A DNA stretch of 64,000 nt from Novosphingobium mathurense (GCF_900168325.1 NZ_FVZE01000005.1:272688-336687), one strand, 5' to 3'. Shown: positions 27,643-38,113, counted from the stretch's first letter. The notes: a model not told the origin generated them from the letters alone. A program made the numbers and translations.

Positions 27643-28995
27643 ATGTTGAGTGACGCGAAAATCCGCGCGGCCAAGCCGCGGGACAAGGCCTACAAGCTGA
27701 CCGATAGCCACCGGCTTTACCTGCTGGTGAAGCCCAATGGCTCAAAGCTCTGGAAATGGAATTACGTCTACGACGGCAAGCAGAAGACGATGGCCTTTGG
27801 TATCTACCCTATGGTCAGCCTGGTGAACGCCCGCGCCAAGCGCGACGATGCCCGCGCACTGTTGGACGAAGGGAAAGACCCATCGGTCGTAAAGAAACTG
27901 CGGATCGAAGCCAATCTGGAGGCCGCACGCAACACCTTCGAGCGCATCGCCCGCGAATGGCATGAGAATGCGAAGAGCCAGTGGGCCAGGATTCACGCCG
28001 ACGACATATTGCGCAGCCTTGAACGAGATGTGTTCCCCGCCATCGGCAGCTTGCCGATTTCGGAATTGACCCCGCCCAAGATTCTGGAAGTGTTGAAGCC
28101 AGTGGAGGATCGCGGCGCGATCGAGACAGCCAAACGGTTGCGGCAGCGCATATCGGCCGTTTTCATTCACGCCATCGCGAAGGGCATCGCAGAGAAGGAT
28201 CCGGCCGAGAAGCTCGGCGCTGTGCTCAAGCCTCTTCGCAAGGGGCGGCAGCCGGCGATCACCGATCTTGGCCGGCTGCGGCAGATGATCGACGATGCCG
28301 AACAGGACTATGCCCGTCCCATCACCCGGCTTGCGTTGCGATTGCTCGCCCTGACGGCGGTTCGGCCAAGCGAGCTTCGCGGTGCATATTGGGAAGAGTT
28401 CGAAGACCTCAACGGTGAAGAGCCTCTGTGGCGAATTCCCGCTACTCGCATGAAGGGAGACCTGGACCGCAAGAGCGAAATCGGGGGCGAGCATCTTGTT
28501 CCACTGGCCCCGCAAGCCATAGATGTTCTGCGCGCGCTATGGCCATTGACCGGGAGCGGATCATTGGTCTTTCCGAGCAACCGTCATGGCCACCGCCCCA
28601 TGAGCGAAAATGCCATCGGCTATTTGCTCAATCGCGCGGGCTATCATGGGCATCATGTTCCCCATGGCTTCCGAGCGGCATTCTCGACGATCATGAACGA
28701 ATGGGCCGAACGCCACGGGAAGAAGCATGACCGGAAGGTCATCGACCTGATGCTGGCGCACATCCCGAAGGAAAAGGTCGAAGGGGCGTACAACCGGGCC
28801 GCTTATCTGGATCGGCGCCGGGAACTGGCGGAGATTTGGGCGAGTCTGTTGACCGAAACCCTGCCTTCACCGGTCGCTTTGATCCAGAGGCCAACGAAGG
28901 CAACAGGCCAGTTCTCGCGGCGGCGTATTCCGACTGAAGCACCGACCGGCTTTCAATTCCCACAATTGGATCGGCATATATCTCCATCTCGTTGA
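27643..28995 (+). CDS. P4-type tyrosine recombinase (island integrase)
   Basis: The enzyme catalyses integration and excision at the tRNA. The N-terminal DUF4102 arm-binding domain begins MLSDAKIRAAKPRDKAYKL and contains LYLLVKPNGSKLWKWNY. The core-binding domain follows near residues 100-200. The catalytic domain shows Arg in LTAVRPSELRGAYW, His-x-x-Arg in HVPHGFRAAFS, a further His in LMLAHIPKEKVEGAYNR, and the Tyr nucleophile in that segment. ATG 27643 has GGAG upstream. About 45 unstructured residues extend past the usual end. It reads away from the tRNA. Confidence 0.95.
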   Translation: MLSDAKIRAAKPRDKAYKLTDSHRLYLLVKPNGSKLWKWNYVYDGKQKTMAFGIYPMVSLVNARAKRDDARALLDEGKDPSVVKKLRIEANLEAARNTFERIAREWHENAKSQWARIHADDILRSLERDVFPAIGSLPISELTPPKILEVLKPVEDRGAIETAKRLRQRISAVFIHAIAKGIAEKDPAEKLGAVLKPLRKGRQPAITDLGRLRQMIDDAEQDYARPITRLALRLLALTAVRPSELRGAYWEEFEDLNGEEPLWRIPATRMKGDLDRKSEIGGEHLVPLAPQAIDVLRALWPLTGSGSLVFPSNRHGHRPMSENAIGYLLNRAGYHGHHVPHGFRAAFSTIMNEWAERHGKKHDRKVIDLMLAHIPKEKVEGAYNRAAYLDRRRELAEIWASLLTETLPSPVALIQRPTKATGQFSRRRIPTEAPTGFQFPQLDRHISPSR

Positions 28996-29051
28996 ACACC
29001 ATGAGCACGAGCATGGCTGACGTGTGAAACGGGAAGGCACGGCGAGGATGC

Positions 29052-29771
29052 TCACGCTTTCGCTGCGCTGTACCGCCCGTCGATTACCTCCCAGTCCAGA
29101 TTGCGCATGAAGGCATCGACATACTTGGCCGCAGCCGCACCGTAGTCCATGTGAAAGCTGTGCTCGTACATATCGAGCACGATAAGCGGCGTGCCTGTCA
29201 CCGGGCTATTGGTGTGGTCCCAGCACCAGTAATTGTGGAGTGAGGCGGTGTGATGGTTCCAGGCGAGAATGCACCAGCCTGAGCCACCCGCGAGCGACAT
29301 CGCCGTGCGGCGAAACTCGGCATCCCACGCTTCCAGCGAACCGTGCGAGGCAATGAGCGCGTCTTTGACGCCGCCCGCTGCTAGGCCGTCGCCGCCGAGC
29401 CCGTCGAAATAGAGTTCGTGGAGCACCACCGAACCGGTGCGATGCAGTTCCTCGCGTTTGAGATCGCCATAGGCCACGGCGGGATAGTCCTTGTCGGCCA
29501 TGGCCGCCGCCAGCCGGCCTTCAATCATGTTGAGCGCGCGCACCGAACCCTGATAGTTGTTCTCCCAGTGTGAGCGAATGAGGCGCTCCGACAGGCCATC
29601 GAGCTTCGCCGGATCGAAACGGAGCTGTTTTGGCGCGTGCTTGCCGGCGAAGGCAGGCGATGCGGCACCAGACACTTGCTGGCTTTGCGCGGAAGCCGTT
29701 GGCGCCAGAGCAAGCCCTGCGGCGCCAGCCGCGAAGCTGCCGAGCGCGGACCGGCGTGAAAGATCGGTCAT
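29052..29771 (-). CDS. Tat-exported Fe/Mn-type superoxide dismutase
   Basis: The mature part belongs to the Fe/Mn superoxide dismutase family. The metal ligands appear as His in LIRSHWENNYQG, His in VVLHELYFDGLGG, and Asp plus His in LDMYEHSFHMDYG. A twin-arginine signal (SRRSALGSFAAGAAGLALAP) at the N-terminus implies export after folding, which is unusual for this family. It lies 13 bp downstream of chrA on the same strand, so the pair probably protects against superoxide arising during chromate reduction. Confidence 0.88.
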   Translation of the reverse strand: MTDLSRRSALGSFAAGAAGLALAPTASAQSQQVSGAASPAFAGKHAPKQLRFDPAKLDGLSERLIRSHWENNYQGSVRALNMIEGRLAAAMADKDYPAVAYGDLKREELHRTGSVVLHELYFDGLGGDGLAAGGVKDALIASHGSLEAWDAEFRRTAMSLAGGSGWCILAWNHHTASLHNYWCWDHTNSPVTGTPLIVLDMYEHSFHMDYGAAAAKYVDAFMRNLDWEVIDGRYSAAKA

Positions 29772-29784
29772 GAGTACTCTCCCT

Positions 29785-31113
29785 TCATGCGACGAAGCCC
29801 AGCATCAGTCCGCCCATGGCAGACAAACCGAGCACCTTGATGACATTCCATTTGAACCGGAAAATGAGGATGGTGGAAAGGATGGCCAGGATCGCGGCAC
29901 GCCAGTCAACGCTCGACCAGTCCGGATTGTAAATGCGGAGCGGACCGGCATGGAGTTCGCCAATGCGTGCGAACAGCACATGGATCAGGAACCATAAGGT
30001 CAGGTTCGCGATCACGCCGACGACGGCGGCCGTCAGGGCGGCAAGCCCCCCCTTGAGCCGCCGGGCGTGTTCCATCCGCTCGATCCACGGCGCGAAGGTG
30101 AAGATCCACAGAAAGCAGGGCGCAAATGTAACCCAGGTCGTCAGCGCTGCCCCCAGCAATCCGGCCACCAGCGGTGTGAAGGGCTCCGGAGCGCGAAAGG
30201 CGGCGAGATAACCGACAAATTGCGTCACCATGATAAGCGGGCCGGGCGTGGTCTCGGCTAGGCCCAGACCATCCGCCATTTCGCCAGCGGAAAGCCAGCC
30301 GTGCCCTTGCACCGCCTGCTGAGCCATGTAGGCCAACACCGCGTAGGCGCCGCCGAAAGTGACGACCGCCAGTTGCGAGAAGAAGCTGCCGATCTTCCAC
30401 AGGACATGGCCCTGACCTAGCGTGAGCAGGACAAGCGCCATGGGAGCGGCCCAGATCGTGCCCCAGATCAGTATCGCGGTGATCGATTGCCGCCATGGGC
30501 GCCTGGCGGGCGGAGCTTCCCCTTCTGACGGCTTGATCGCAAGCCACGCTGGTTGCACATGCGCGACCATCATGCCGATCGCACCGGCACCCAGAACGAC
30601 CAGCGGAAACGGCAAGTTGAAGAAGAACAGGGCGGCAAAGGCCGAGACCGCCAGCGCCTTCTTGAAACCGGTGTTCAATGCCCGCCCTGCGATACGCAGC
30701 AACGCTTGAACGACGATCGCCAGCACGGCGGCCTTGATGCCCAGAAACAGAGCGGCGAACCATTCGAGGCGCGCCGCGAAGGCATAAAGGATCGACAGCG
30801 CGAGAATGACGATCGCGCCGGGAACGACGAAGAGCAGGCCGGCCGCCAGTCCACCGCGCCATCCGTACAGCTTCCAGCCGATCCATGTGGCGAGTTGCTG
30901 CGCTTCCGGTCCGGGCAGCAGGTGGCAGAAATTGAGCGCGTGGAGATATTGCTCCTCGCTCACCCATTTGCGCTCATCGACCAGTTCGCGGTGCATCAAG
31001 GCGATCTGCCCAGCCGGACCGCCGAAACTCAGACAGCCGATGCGCGCGAATACTCGCACCAGCTCAGAATACGATGGAGAAATGACGCCAAGCTTGTCCA
31101 CCATACGATCCAT
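29785..31113 (-). CDS. chrA: Chromate efflux transporter ChrA (long-chain, two CHR domains)
   Basis: ChrA exports chromate from the cytoplasm. The two homologous CHR halves are both present. The first carries LSFGGPAGQIALMHRELVDE and FCHLLPGPEAQQLATWIGW near residues 28-80; the second carries VTFGGAYAVLAYMAQQAV and GLAETTPGPLIMVTQFVGYL near 250-310. Around ten hydrophobic segments fit a 442-residue long-chain ChrA. No ChrB regulator is seen next to it. It shares an operon with the Tat-exported SOD. Confidence 0.95.
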   Translation of the reverse strand: MDRMVDKLGVISPSYSELVRVFARIGCLSFGGPAGQIALMHRELVDERKWVSEEQYLHALNFCHLLPGPEAQQLATWIGWKLYGWRGGLAAGLLFVVPGAIVILALSILYAFAARLEWFAALFLGIKAAVLAIVVQALLRIAGRALNTGFKKALAVSAFAALFFFNLPFPLVVLGAGAIGMMVAHVQPAWLAIKPSEGEAPPARRPWRQSITAILIWGTIWAAPMALVLLTLGQGHVLWKIGSFFSQLAVVTFGGAYAVLAYMAQQAVQGHGWLSAGEMADGLGLAETTPGPLIMVTQFVGYLAAFRAPEPFTPLVAGLLGAALTTWVTFAPCFLWIFTFAPWIERMEHARRLKGGLAALTAAVVGVIANLTLWFLIHVLFARIGELHAGPLRIYNPDWSSVDWRAAILAILSTILIFRFKWNVIKVLGLSAMGGLMLGFVA

Positions 31114-31279
31114 ATGCCTTTGTCCGGAAAACCGGACGCAAAGGCAACGCTTGGGCGAACCGCCTGACCGGGAGGTTGCTTTGTCCCGATGGAACTGGCC
31201 TTATCATAGGCCTTGAATATGGCCAAGTCGATGCGCGGAGCCCTACAGCCGGCGAGAGGCTACCAAGGGACGCGAGAAA

Positions 31280-31654
31280 TTACTCCGGGCCGATTCCAAC
31301 TATCTCGCCTGCTCCATCCTTCATCTCCAGATCGAATGCGACCTCATCGCCCACCTTCACGCCGCCGAGCAGTTCGGGCTTCGCCTTGAACGCCATGGTC
31401 ATGGCCGGCCAGTTCGCTTCGGGAATGGGCGCGTGATCGATCGTGATCGAGCCTTCGGTCTTGTCGATCGCGGTTACCGTGCCGGTGCCCTTCGCCATTT
31501 TCATAGGCATGTCGGCGGGTATATCCATATCGCTCATATCGCCGGACATGCCTGCGGAAGCACTGGCGTTTGGTGCGCTGTCGTTTTCCGGCTGCTGACC
31601 ACAAGCGGCCAGCAGGGCGGCAAAGCCGATCGCGGTCAAATGGTGCAATTTCAT
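31280..31654 (-). CDS. cusF: Periplasmic copper/silver chaperone lipoprotein, CusF domain
   Basis: CusF binds Cu(I)/Ag(I) in the periplasm and hands it to the Cus pump. The N-terminus is a lipoprotein signal ending in LLAACG, then a Met/Asp/Ser-rich linker (MSGDMSDMDIPADMPMKM). The OB-fold domain has the metal ligands His, Trp, Met, Met in DHAPIPEANWPAMTM near residues 80-94. Length is 124 residues. It is 12 bp after cusA, last in the cusCBA-F operon. Confidence 0.92.
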   Translation of the reverse strand: MKLHHLTAIGFAALLAACGQQPENDSAPNASASAGMSGDMSDMDIPADMPMKMAKGTGTVTAIDKTEGSITIDHAPIPEANWPAMTMAFKAKPELLGGVKVGDEVAFDLEMKDGAGEIVGIGPE

Positions 31655-31666
31655 CTCAAGTCTCCT

Positions 31667-34600
31667 TCACGGTTGAATGGGTTGCAGGTGGGAACTTGCG
31701 CGCTTGCGCCGCATCAGCAGGTAAGCGGCGGGGATCACGAACATCGAGAGCAATGGTGCGGTGAGCATGCCGCCGACCATGGGCGCCGCGATCCGGCTCA
31801 TGACCTCCGACCCTGCGCCCGCGCCGATCAGCACGGGGAGCAGACCGGCGACGATCACCGCCACCGTCATCGCCTTGGGCCGCACGCGCAGTAGCGCGCC
31901 CTCGCGCACGGCCGCGGATATCTGTTCGTCCGAGGGAGTTTCGCCGCGCTCGTCAAGCGCGCTCTTGAGGTAGATCAGCATCACCACGCCGAACTCGGCG
32001 GCGACGCCTGCCAGTGCGATGAAGCCGACGCCGGTCGCGACCGACTGATGATAGCCCAGCAGGTAGAGCGTCCAGAATCCGCCGGTCAGCGCGAACGGAA
32101 GCGTCGCCATGATCAGCGCCGCCTCATCAAGCCGGCCGAAGATCAGGAAGAGCAGGACGAAGATGATCGCGAGCGTCGCAGGCACGACGATCTTGAGCCG
32201 GTCGATCGCGCGTTGGAGATATTCGAACTGGCCCGACCAGGCGACGCTGACGCCGAGTGAGAGCCTGACCTCTTTCGCCACGGCCTGCCTCAGATCGCCC
32301 ACGACCGAGGCAAGATCGCGTCCGCGGACATCGACATAGACCCAGGTCGAAAGTCGGCCATTCTCGGTCTTGAGCATCGGTGGGCCGTCGCTCACCTGTA
32401 AGTTGGCGACCGTCCCCAGCGTGATCTGCTGCCCGGCAGGCGTGAGTACAGGCAAGGCGCGCAGTTCGTCCAGGCTGTCGCGGATTTCGCGGGGATAGCG
32501 AACATTGATCGGATAGCGGGCCAGCCCGTCGATGGTCTGCCCGACATTTTCGCCGCCGACCGCCCCCGCGACGATCTCCTGCACATCGGCGATGTTGAGC
32601 CCGAAGCGCGCGGCGGCGGTACGGTCGATCTCGACATCGATGTAGCGCCCTCCGGTCAGCCGCTCGGCAAGCGCGGAGCTGACACCCGGCACCGTCTTCG
32701 CGACCGTCTCGACATCGTGCGCGATGCGATCGAGTTCGGCAAGGTCCGGGCCGGATACCTTGACGCCGATGGGGCTCTTGATGCCGGTCGCGAGCATGTC
32801 GATGCGGTTGCGGATCGGCGGCACCCAGATATTGGCGAGGCCCGGCACCTTTACCGCGCGGTCCAGTTCTTCAACCAGCTTTTCCGGCGTCATCCCGGGG
32901 CGCCACTGATCGCGCGGTTTGAACCTGATGGTGGTTTCGAACATTTCGAGCGGGGCGGGATCGGTGGCGGTTTCGGCGCGTCCGGCCTTGCCGAACACGC
33001 GCTCGACCTCGGGCACGCTCTTGATCATGCGGTCGGTCTGCTGGAGCAGTTCGGACGCCTTGGCGGCGGACAGGCCCGGCAGCGCCGATGGCATGTAGAG
33101 CAGATCGCCCTCGTTCATCGGCGGCAGGAACTCGCCGCCAAGCCGGGCGGCGGGCCAAGCCGTGGTGGCGAAGACGAGGGCCGCGATCACCAGCGTCGCC
33201 CTGGGGCGGGCGAGCACCCAGTCGATGGCCGGGCGATAGGCGCGAGTGAGGCTGCGATTGACGGGGTTGGCCTGTTCGGAAGGAATGCGCCCTCGGATCA
33301 GCCAGCCCATGAGAACCGGCACCAGCGTCACTGAGAGGATTGCGGCGGCGGCCATCGCATAGGTCTTGGTGAAGGCGAGCGGTGAGAACAGCCGTCCCTC
33401 CTGCGCCTGAAGCGTGAACACCGGCACGAACGAAAGCGTGATGATGAGCAGCGAATAGAACAGCGCCGGGCCGACCTCGACCGCCGCTTCGGTGATGACG
33501 CTCCACCGCTTCGTGCCGTGGAGTTCCTCGCCGGGATGGTCATGCTCCCAGCGCTCGATCTTCTTGTGGGCGTTCTCGATCATCACGATCGCCGCATCGA
33601 CCATCGCGCCGATGGCGATCGCAATGCCGCCCAGCGACATGATGTTGGCATTGATGCCCTGAAAGCGCATGACGAGGAATGCCGCCAGCACGCCGAGGGG
33701 GAGTGTCACGATCGCCACCAGCGCCGAGCGGACGTGCCAGAGGAACAGCGCGCAGACGAGGGCGACGACGATAAATTCCTCGATCAGCTTGTGGGTCAAG
33801 TTTTCGACCGAAGCGTCGATCAGGTGCGAGCGATCATAGGTAGGGACGACCTCGACGCCGTTGGGCAGGCCCCGCCTGAGTTCGGCAAGTTTGGTCTCGA
33901 CTGCCCTGATCGCGCTGCGGGCGTCCGCGCCCTGACGCAGCACGATGATACCGCCCGCCACTTCTCCCTCGCCATCGAGTTCGGCGATGCCGCGCCGCAT
34001 TTCGGGGCCGATCTGGATCGTCGCGACATCGCCCAGCGTCACCGGTACGCCGCCCGCAGCAGTCCTGAGCGGGATCGCCCGGAAGTCGCCGAGCGTTTTA
34101 AGATAGCCCGAGGCGCGGACCATATATTCGGCCTCGGCCAGTTCGAGCACCGAGCCGCCCGCTTCCTGATTGGCGCGCCGGATCGCCTCGACGGCCTCGC
34201 CATGGGTCACGCCATAGCCGGCGAGTTTCACCGGATCGAGCACGACCTGATATTGCCGGACCATACCGCCAACGCTCGCGACCTCGGCCACGCCGGGGAT
34301 GGTCTTGAGCTCATAGCGTAGGAACCAGTCCTGCAGGGAGCGAAGCTGCGAGAGGTCATGCCGCCCGGTCCGGTCGACCAACGCATATTCATAGACCCAG
34401 CCGACCCCGGTCGCATCCGGGCCGATGGCGCTTTGCGCGGCTTCGGGCAGACGCCCCTGGACCTGGTTGAGATATTCGAGCACGCGGCTGCGCGCCCAGT
34501 ACAGGTCGGTCCCGTCCTCGAAAATCACATAGACGAAACTGTCACCGAAGAAGGAATATCCGCGCACTGTCTTCGCGCCGGGCACCGAAAGCATGGTCGT

Positions 34601-34810
34601 CGCCAGCGGATAGGTGACTTGATCCTCGACGATGCGGGGCGCCTGACCCGGATAGGAAGTGCGGATGATGACCTGCGTGTCCGAAAGATCGGGCAGCGCA
34701 TCGATCGGGGTCGACCGCACCGCCCAGAGCCCTGCGAACAGCAGCGCCAGCGCGCCCAGCACGACGAAGAAGCGGTTATGGACCGACCAATGGATGAGCC
34801 GCCCGATCAT
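31667..34810 (-). CDS. cusA: Heavy-metal efflux RND permease CusA/CzcA type
   Basis: CusA is the inner-membrane RND pump for Cu(I)/Ag(I) driven by protons. It has 1047 residues and 12 membrane segments. It starts [20 protein letters not shown]; the N-terminal porter domain contains [18 protein letters not shown]. The signature helix is [20 protein letters not shown], followed by [16 protein letters not shown]. The monovalent-metal subfamily is inferred from the neighbouring CusF and CusB-CusF domains. It overlaps cusB by four bases. Confidence 0.94.
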   Translation of the reverse strand: MIGRLIHWSVHNRFFVVLGALALLFAGLWAVRSTPIDALPDLSDTQVIIRTSYPGQAPRIVEDQVTYPLATTMLSVPGAKTVRGYSFFGDSFVYVIFEDGTDLYWARSRVLEYLNQVQGRLPEAAQSAIGPDATGVGWVYEYALVDRTGRHDLSQLRSLQDWFLRYELKTIPGVAEVASVGGMVRQYQVVLDPVKLAGYGVTHGEAVEAIRRANQEAGGSVLELAEAEYMVRASGYLKTLGDFRAIPLRTAAGGVPVTLGDVATIQIGPEMRRGIAELDGEGEVAGGIIVLRQGADARSAIRAVETKLAELRRGLPNGVEVVPTYDRSHLIDASVENLTHKLIEEFIVVALVCALFLWHVRSALVAIVTLPLGVLAAFLVMRFQGINANIMSLGGIAIAIGAMVDAAIVMIENAHKKIERWEHDHPGEELHGTKRWSVITEAAVEVGPALFYSLLIITLSFVPVFTLQAQEGRLFSPLAFTKTYAMAAAAILSVTLVPVLMGWLIRGRIPSEQANPVNRSLTRAYRPAIDWVLARPRATLVIAALVFATTAWPAARLGGEFLPPMNEGDLLYMPSALPGLSAAKASELLQQTDRMIKSVPEVERVFGKAGRAETATDPAPLEMFETTIRFKPRDQWRPGMTPEKLVEELDRAVKVPGLANIWVPPIRNRIDMLATGIKSPIGVKVSGPDLAELDRIAHDVETVAKTVPGVSSALAERLTGGRYIDVEIDRTAAARFGLNIADVQEIVAGAVGGENVGQTIDGLARYPINVRYPREIRDSLDELRALPVLTPAGQQITLGTVANLQVSDGPPMLKTENGRLSTWVYVDVRGRDLASVVGDLRQAVAKEVRLSLGVSVAWSGQFEYLQRAIDRLKIVVPATLAIIFVLLFLIFGRLDEAALIMATLPFALTGGFWTLYLLGYHQSVATGVGFIALAGVAAEFGVVMLIYLKSALDERGETPSDEQISAAVREGALLRVRPKAMTVAVIVAGLLPVLIGAGAGSEVMSRIAAPMVGGMLTAPLLSMFVIPAAYLLMRRKRASSHLQPIQP

Positions 34811-36279
34811 TGGCCGTTCTCGCGGGCGATCGAACGGACCGTCGCACCCTCGCGCGGCTGATCGAAGGTGAAGCGCACCCTGTCGCCCGTCTTGAAGCCG
34901 CGCGCCAAGGAGGGCTCCTCCAGGCGGAACATCATCGTCATCGGCGGCCAGTCGAGGGCGGGCACCGGGCCGTGGCTCAGCGTGATGCTCTTCGGCGTGA
35001 TCTTCTCGATCCGGCCCGTCGCTTCATGGGTCGCGGCCTTCGGCTTCACTTGCGATGAGACGCCATCGACCGGCCGCACGTCCATTCCCGACAGGCTGGC
35101 TTCGGAATCGATCAGGAACTGGCCCGAAGTGACGACCTTCTCTCCTTCGGCAAGGCCGACCAGCACTTCGGTCCGGCCGTCCGCCTCGATGCCGGTCCTG
35201 ACTTCGGCGGGCCGGTAACGGCCCTTGTCCAGCGCCAGCATGACGAGCGACCGCTTGCCGGTACGGATCACCGCCTCGGACGGGATCAGCAGCGCGGAGC
35301 GCGCCTCGCCGCCGAACGCCACGGTGGCGTACATGCCGGGGCGCAGCCGCCCGCCGCGATTGGGAAGTTCGATCCGCGCGGTGATCGTGCGGCTTTCCGT
35401 GTCGGCCTGCGGCACTATCGCCCGCACCCGCCCCCGGAACGTCTCGCCCGGAAAGGCTGTCAGCGTCGCCGAAGCCAGCGCTCCGGGACGGACCTGCGCC
35501 GCCATCGCTTCGGGCACGGCGGCGTCGAGCCACACCGTGCCGAGGCCGTTCACTTCGGCAAGCGTCTGGCCCGCCGCAACGCTCATGCCGGGCCGCACGC
35601 TGAGCGACTTGATCGTGCCCGATATGGGCGAGGCGATGGTGATGATCGTGCGCGGCCGCCCGGTTCGTTCGACTGCCGCGATGGTCGATTGCGGCATGCC
35701 GAGTAGCACCAGCCGCTGTCGTGCAGCGCTGGCGAGCGCCTTGTCGCCGGTGCGCAGGACGGCAAGATATTCCTGCTGCGCGCCGCCCCAGTCGGGGATG
35801 AGCAGATCGGCGAGCGGCGCCCCGGCGGCGATCACATCGTCGGGTGCGCGGCCATAGGTGCGCTGGACGAAGCCGCCGGCGCGCGGCTGGATGATCGCCA
35901 CGTCGCGCTCGTTATAGCCGATCGTCCCGGTGGCGGTGACGCCGCCGCCTATGCTCCCCAGCCGCGCTTCGGCGGTACGAAGTCCGAGATTCTGGACCAG
36001 CGCGGGATCGATCCGCACGCCGGCCCCTTCGCCCGCTTCATCGGCATATTTGGGGACAAGCTGCATATCCATGAACGGCGATTTGCCGGGCTTGTCGAAA
36101 TGCTGGTTCGGAACCATCGGATCGTACCAGTAGAGCACTTCCCGGCCGCCCTGCGCTGTCTCGGTCGCCGGATCATCGTCGCCAAACGTGGCGATGCCAT
36201 AGCCTGCGCCTCCCGTGACAAGCGCGATGGCGGTCGCGGTTAGTGTGAGCCGCGCGCGGGCGGATAGTTCGAATGTCAT
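34807..36279 (-). CDS. cusB: Copper/silver efflux membrane-fusion protein CusB with C-terminal CusF domain
   Basis: CusB is the periplasmic adaptor of the tripartite pump. An N-terminal anchor helix is followed by the heavy-metal binding segment [20 protein letters not shown] and [10 protein letters not shown] near residues 50-78. Lipoyl/hairpin and beta-barrel domains follow, with [20 protein letters not shown] near 220-240. The last 80 residues form a CusF-like domain ([20 protein letters not shown] and [15 protein letters not shown]) with His, Trp, Met and Met ligands. A fused chaperone plus a separate CusF gene gives two copies of that domain. Confidence 0.93.
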   Translation of the reverse strand: MTFELSARARLTLTATAIALVTGGAGYGIATFGDDDPATETAQGGREVLYWYDPMVPNQHFDKPGKSPFMDMQLVPKYADEAGEGAGVRIDPALVQNLGLRTAEARLGSIGGGVTATGTIGYNERDVAIIQPRAGGFVQRTYGRAPDDVIAAGAPLADLLIPDWGGAQQEYLAVLRTGDKALASAARQRLVLLGMPQSTIAAVERTGRPRTIITIASPISGTIKSLSVRPGMSVAAGQTLAEVNGLGTVWLDAAVPEAMAAQVRPGALASATLTAFPGETFRGRVRAIVPQADTESRTITARIELPNRGGRLRPGMYATVAFGGEARSALLIPSEAVIRTGKRSLVMLALDKGRYRPAEVRTGIEADGRTEVLVGLAEGEKVVTSGQFLIDSEASLSGMDVRPVDGVSSQVKPKAATHEATGRIEKITPKSITLSHGPVPALDWPPMTMMFRLEEPSLARGFKTGDRVRFTFDQPREGATVRSIARENGQ

Positions 36280-37505
36280 TGGCCGTCTCCCCCAAAGGTC
36301 AGTGCCAGCCGGGCCGCATGGCGGGCGACAGCCGCTTCGCGGTCCAGCGTGTCGAGCTCGATTGTGGCGAGTGCCGCCTCCGCCTCGATTACGTCGAGCA
36401 GCCCGGCCCGGCCCGCTGAATAGCTTGCCCTCTCAAGCTCCACCTTCCGGCGCGCCAGTGGGAGCAGCGTGTCACGGGCGCGCATCCACTGCTCATGATG
36501 CATGGCGTGCTCGGCAAGTCCGGCTTCGAGCTGCGCCGCAAGCGCGCGGCGCATATCCTCCTGCTCGGCGCGCGCTGCCGCTACCTCGGCAAGGGCGGCA
36601 TCGATCCTCGGATTCTGGCGGCGGCCGGGAAAGATCGGCAGCGACATGGTCGCGCCGACCGACACCATGTTGCCGAAACGCGGATCGCGCCGCTGGAAGG
36701 CCATGTTAAGCCCCCAATCGGGACGCTTCCCGGCCCGCGCCATCTCCACGTCGGCCATGGCCTGTCCGACCTCGGCCGAAGCCATGCGCAGGTCGGGATG
36801 CTCGCCAAGGCGCGCGCGCAAGGCGGCGGGGGCAAGGTCGAAGTCCGGCACCGAGCCGATGGGCTCGGGATGGCCGTCCCCGGTCCATCGCGTCAGTTCG
36901 GCTCGCGCGCTGCCGACTTCGGCGGCGATGGTGCTGCGTCGGTCCTCCAGTTCGATGAGGGCCTGCTCCGCGTTCAGGCTCTGGCCCGGCCGCGCGGAAC
37001 CCGATGCGACGGCCGATGTGGACGCAGGCACCAGCGGGCGGAGGCGCGCCAGTATCCCGTCCATCGTCTCAAGCCGCTTCCGGGCATATGCAAGGTCGAT
37101 CCAGGCGGCGGCCGTCGCGACCTTCACCTGCAGGGCCGCACCGGCGCCTTGCGCCTCGGCCGCCCCGATGTCGGCACGGGCGCGTCCCTGCTCGGCATGG
37201 CGCTTGGCGAGATTGGGAATGGCCTGCTCGATGCCGACCCGTTCCATCGTCATGTTCTCTTCGGTCAGGCTGAACGCGGGCGGGCCGGAGACGGGGAAAT
37301 TGTCGATGCCGACCCCCAGCGTCGGATCGGGCAGGCGGCCGGCGGCAATGGCCGATGACTGGCGCGCCTGGATTTGCCGGTTCCTCGCTTCGAGGACGGG
37401 CGCGTTCGCGGCCGCGCGCTCCAGCGCTACATCGAAGCTCAGAGGTTCGGCCGAGGCAAGGCTCGGGATTGCCGCCAGCAGCGGCACGTAAACTGACAGT
37501 CGCAC
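36276..37505 (-). CDS. cusC: Outer-membrane efflux protein of the TolC/CusC family
   Basis: This is the outer-membrane channel of the copper efflux pump. The signal peptide is VRLSVYVPLLAAIPSLASA, and the mature part has the two OEP repeats: FDVALERAAANAPVLEARNR near the start, and HPDLRMASAEVGQAMADVEM near residue 240. The start chosen is GTG 37505 because AGGAG lies seven bases upstream and the signal peptide is then clean; the longer frame to 37580 is unlikely. Length is 409 residues. It overlaps cusB by four bases. Confidence 0.92.
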   Translation of the reverse strand: MRLSVYVPLLAAIPSLASAEPLSFDVALERAAANAPVLEARNRQIQARQSSAIAAGRLPDPTLGVGIDNFPVSGPPAFSLTEENMTMERVGIEQAIPNLAKRHAEQGRARADIGAAEAQGAGAALQVKVATAAAWIDLAYARKRLETMDGILARLRPLVPASTSAVASGSARPGQSLNAEQALIELEDRRSTIAAEVGSARAELTRWTGDGHPEPIGSVPDFDLAPAALRARLGEHPDLRMASAEVGQAMADVEMARAGKRPDWGLNMAFQRRDPRFGNMVSVGATMSLPIFPGRRQNPRIDAALAEVAAARAEQEDMRRALAAQLEAGLAEHAMHHEQWMRARDTLLPLARRKVELERASYSAGRAGLLDVIEAEAALATIELDTLDREAAVARHAARLALTFGGDGQ

Positions 37506-37607
37506 GGAATTGCTCCTGATCTGGACCCATTCGGATAAGCGGTCCAGCACGCATCCTTGGGCCTCGCGCTCATCGCGCAAGGCCGTGTCGTGCCGGAACC
37601 GATCGGT

Positions 37608-37964
37608 TCAGATCAGGAAGATGGGGGGCTCCGCTTCAGGTTCTTTCGACAGACCTGAAAGGGCGTGGACCGCTTGCGGAAAGTGCGCGGCCTTCACGGC
37701 CATGGCCTCGGCCGCCTCCGGCGCGGATGGGAGTGCGATCGGTACGAAGCATCCCATCATCGCAATGCAATCGAGCGTGAGGCCGTGACATGGCTTCTGT
37801 GCCGGTTCCGGCCGCTCGTCCTGCATCATCTCCATGCAGTCGGCGGACATCGCAACGGCCGGCTTGGCATCGACCATTGCCGGTCCCGCCGCGAACGCCG
37901 CCTCCTGGGCCAGCAGACCGAAGAGGGCTCCCAGAAGGAGGGCAAGAGAAAACAAGCGCTTCAT
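37608..37964 (-). CDS. Met/Cys/His-rich small periplasmic protein upstream of cusCBA
   Basis: A 118-residue protein with a signal peptide (LFSLALLLGALFGLLAQEAAFA) followed by a segment rich in Met and Cys: MSADCMEMMQDE, then PCHGLTLDCIAMMGCF. This arrangement suggests copper binding outside the cytoplasm. The start MKRLFSL at 37964 was preferred over the frame opening at 38003. It is the first gene of the copper operon and reads in the same direction as cusCBA. I do not recognise a named family. The copper link is inferred from residues and position. Confidence 0.7.
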   Translation of the reverse strand: MKRLFSLALLLGALFGLLAQEAAFAAGPAMVDAKPAVAMSADCMEMMQDERPEPAQKPCHGLTLDCIAMMGCFVPIALPSAPEAAEAMAVKAAHFPQAVHALSGLSKEPEAEPPIFLI

Positions 37965-38082
37965 CGCATATGCGGGATTACAATATCTGATATTGCCCGG
38001 CAATCATCGATCGCGACCGATGCACATCCAGTCAGATTGCAAGGAGCCTACAGCGGGCGCAACCTCCCGGCCCGGACACCTC

Positions 38083-38113
38083 TTGACTCTGACATCATGT
38101 CAAGGTCCATATG
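38083..38113 (+). promoter_or_regulatory. Candidate CueR operator and copA promoter
   Basis: A -35 hexamer TTGACT (38083-38088) and a weak -10 CATATG (38108-38113) are separated by 19 nt, the long spacing typical of MerR-family promoters. An inverted repeat CTTGAC-N11-GTCAAG lies between them. This is where CueR-type activators distort the DNA. copA starts 27 nt further, behind GGAGG. The same region may also control the divergent copper genes. Confidence 0.6.
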
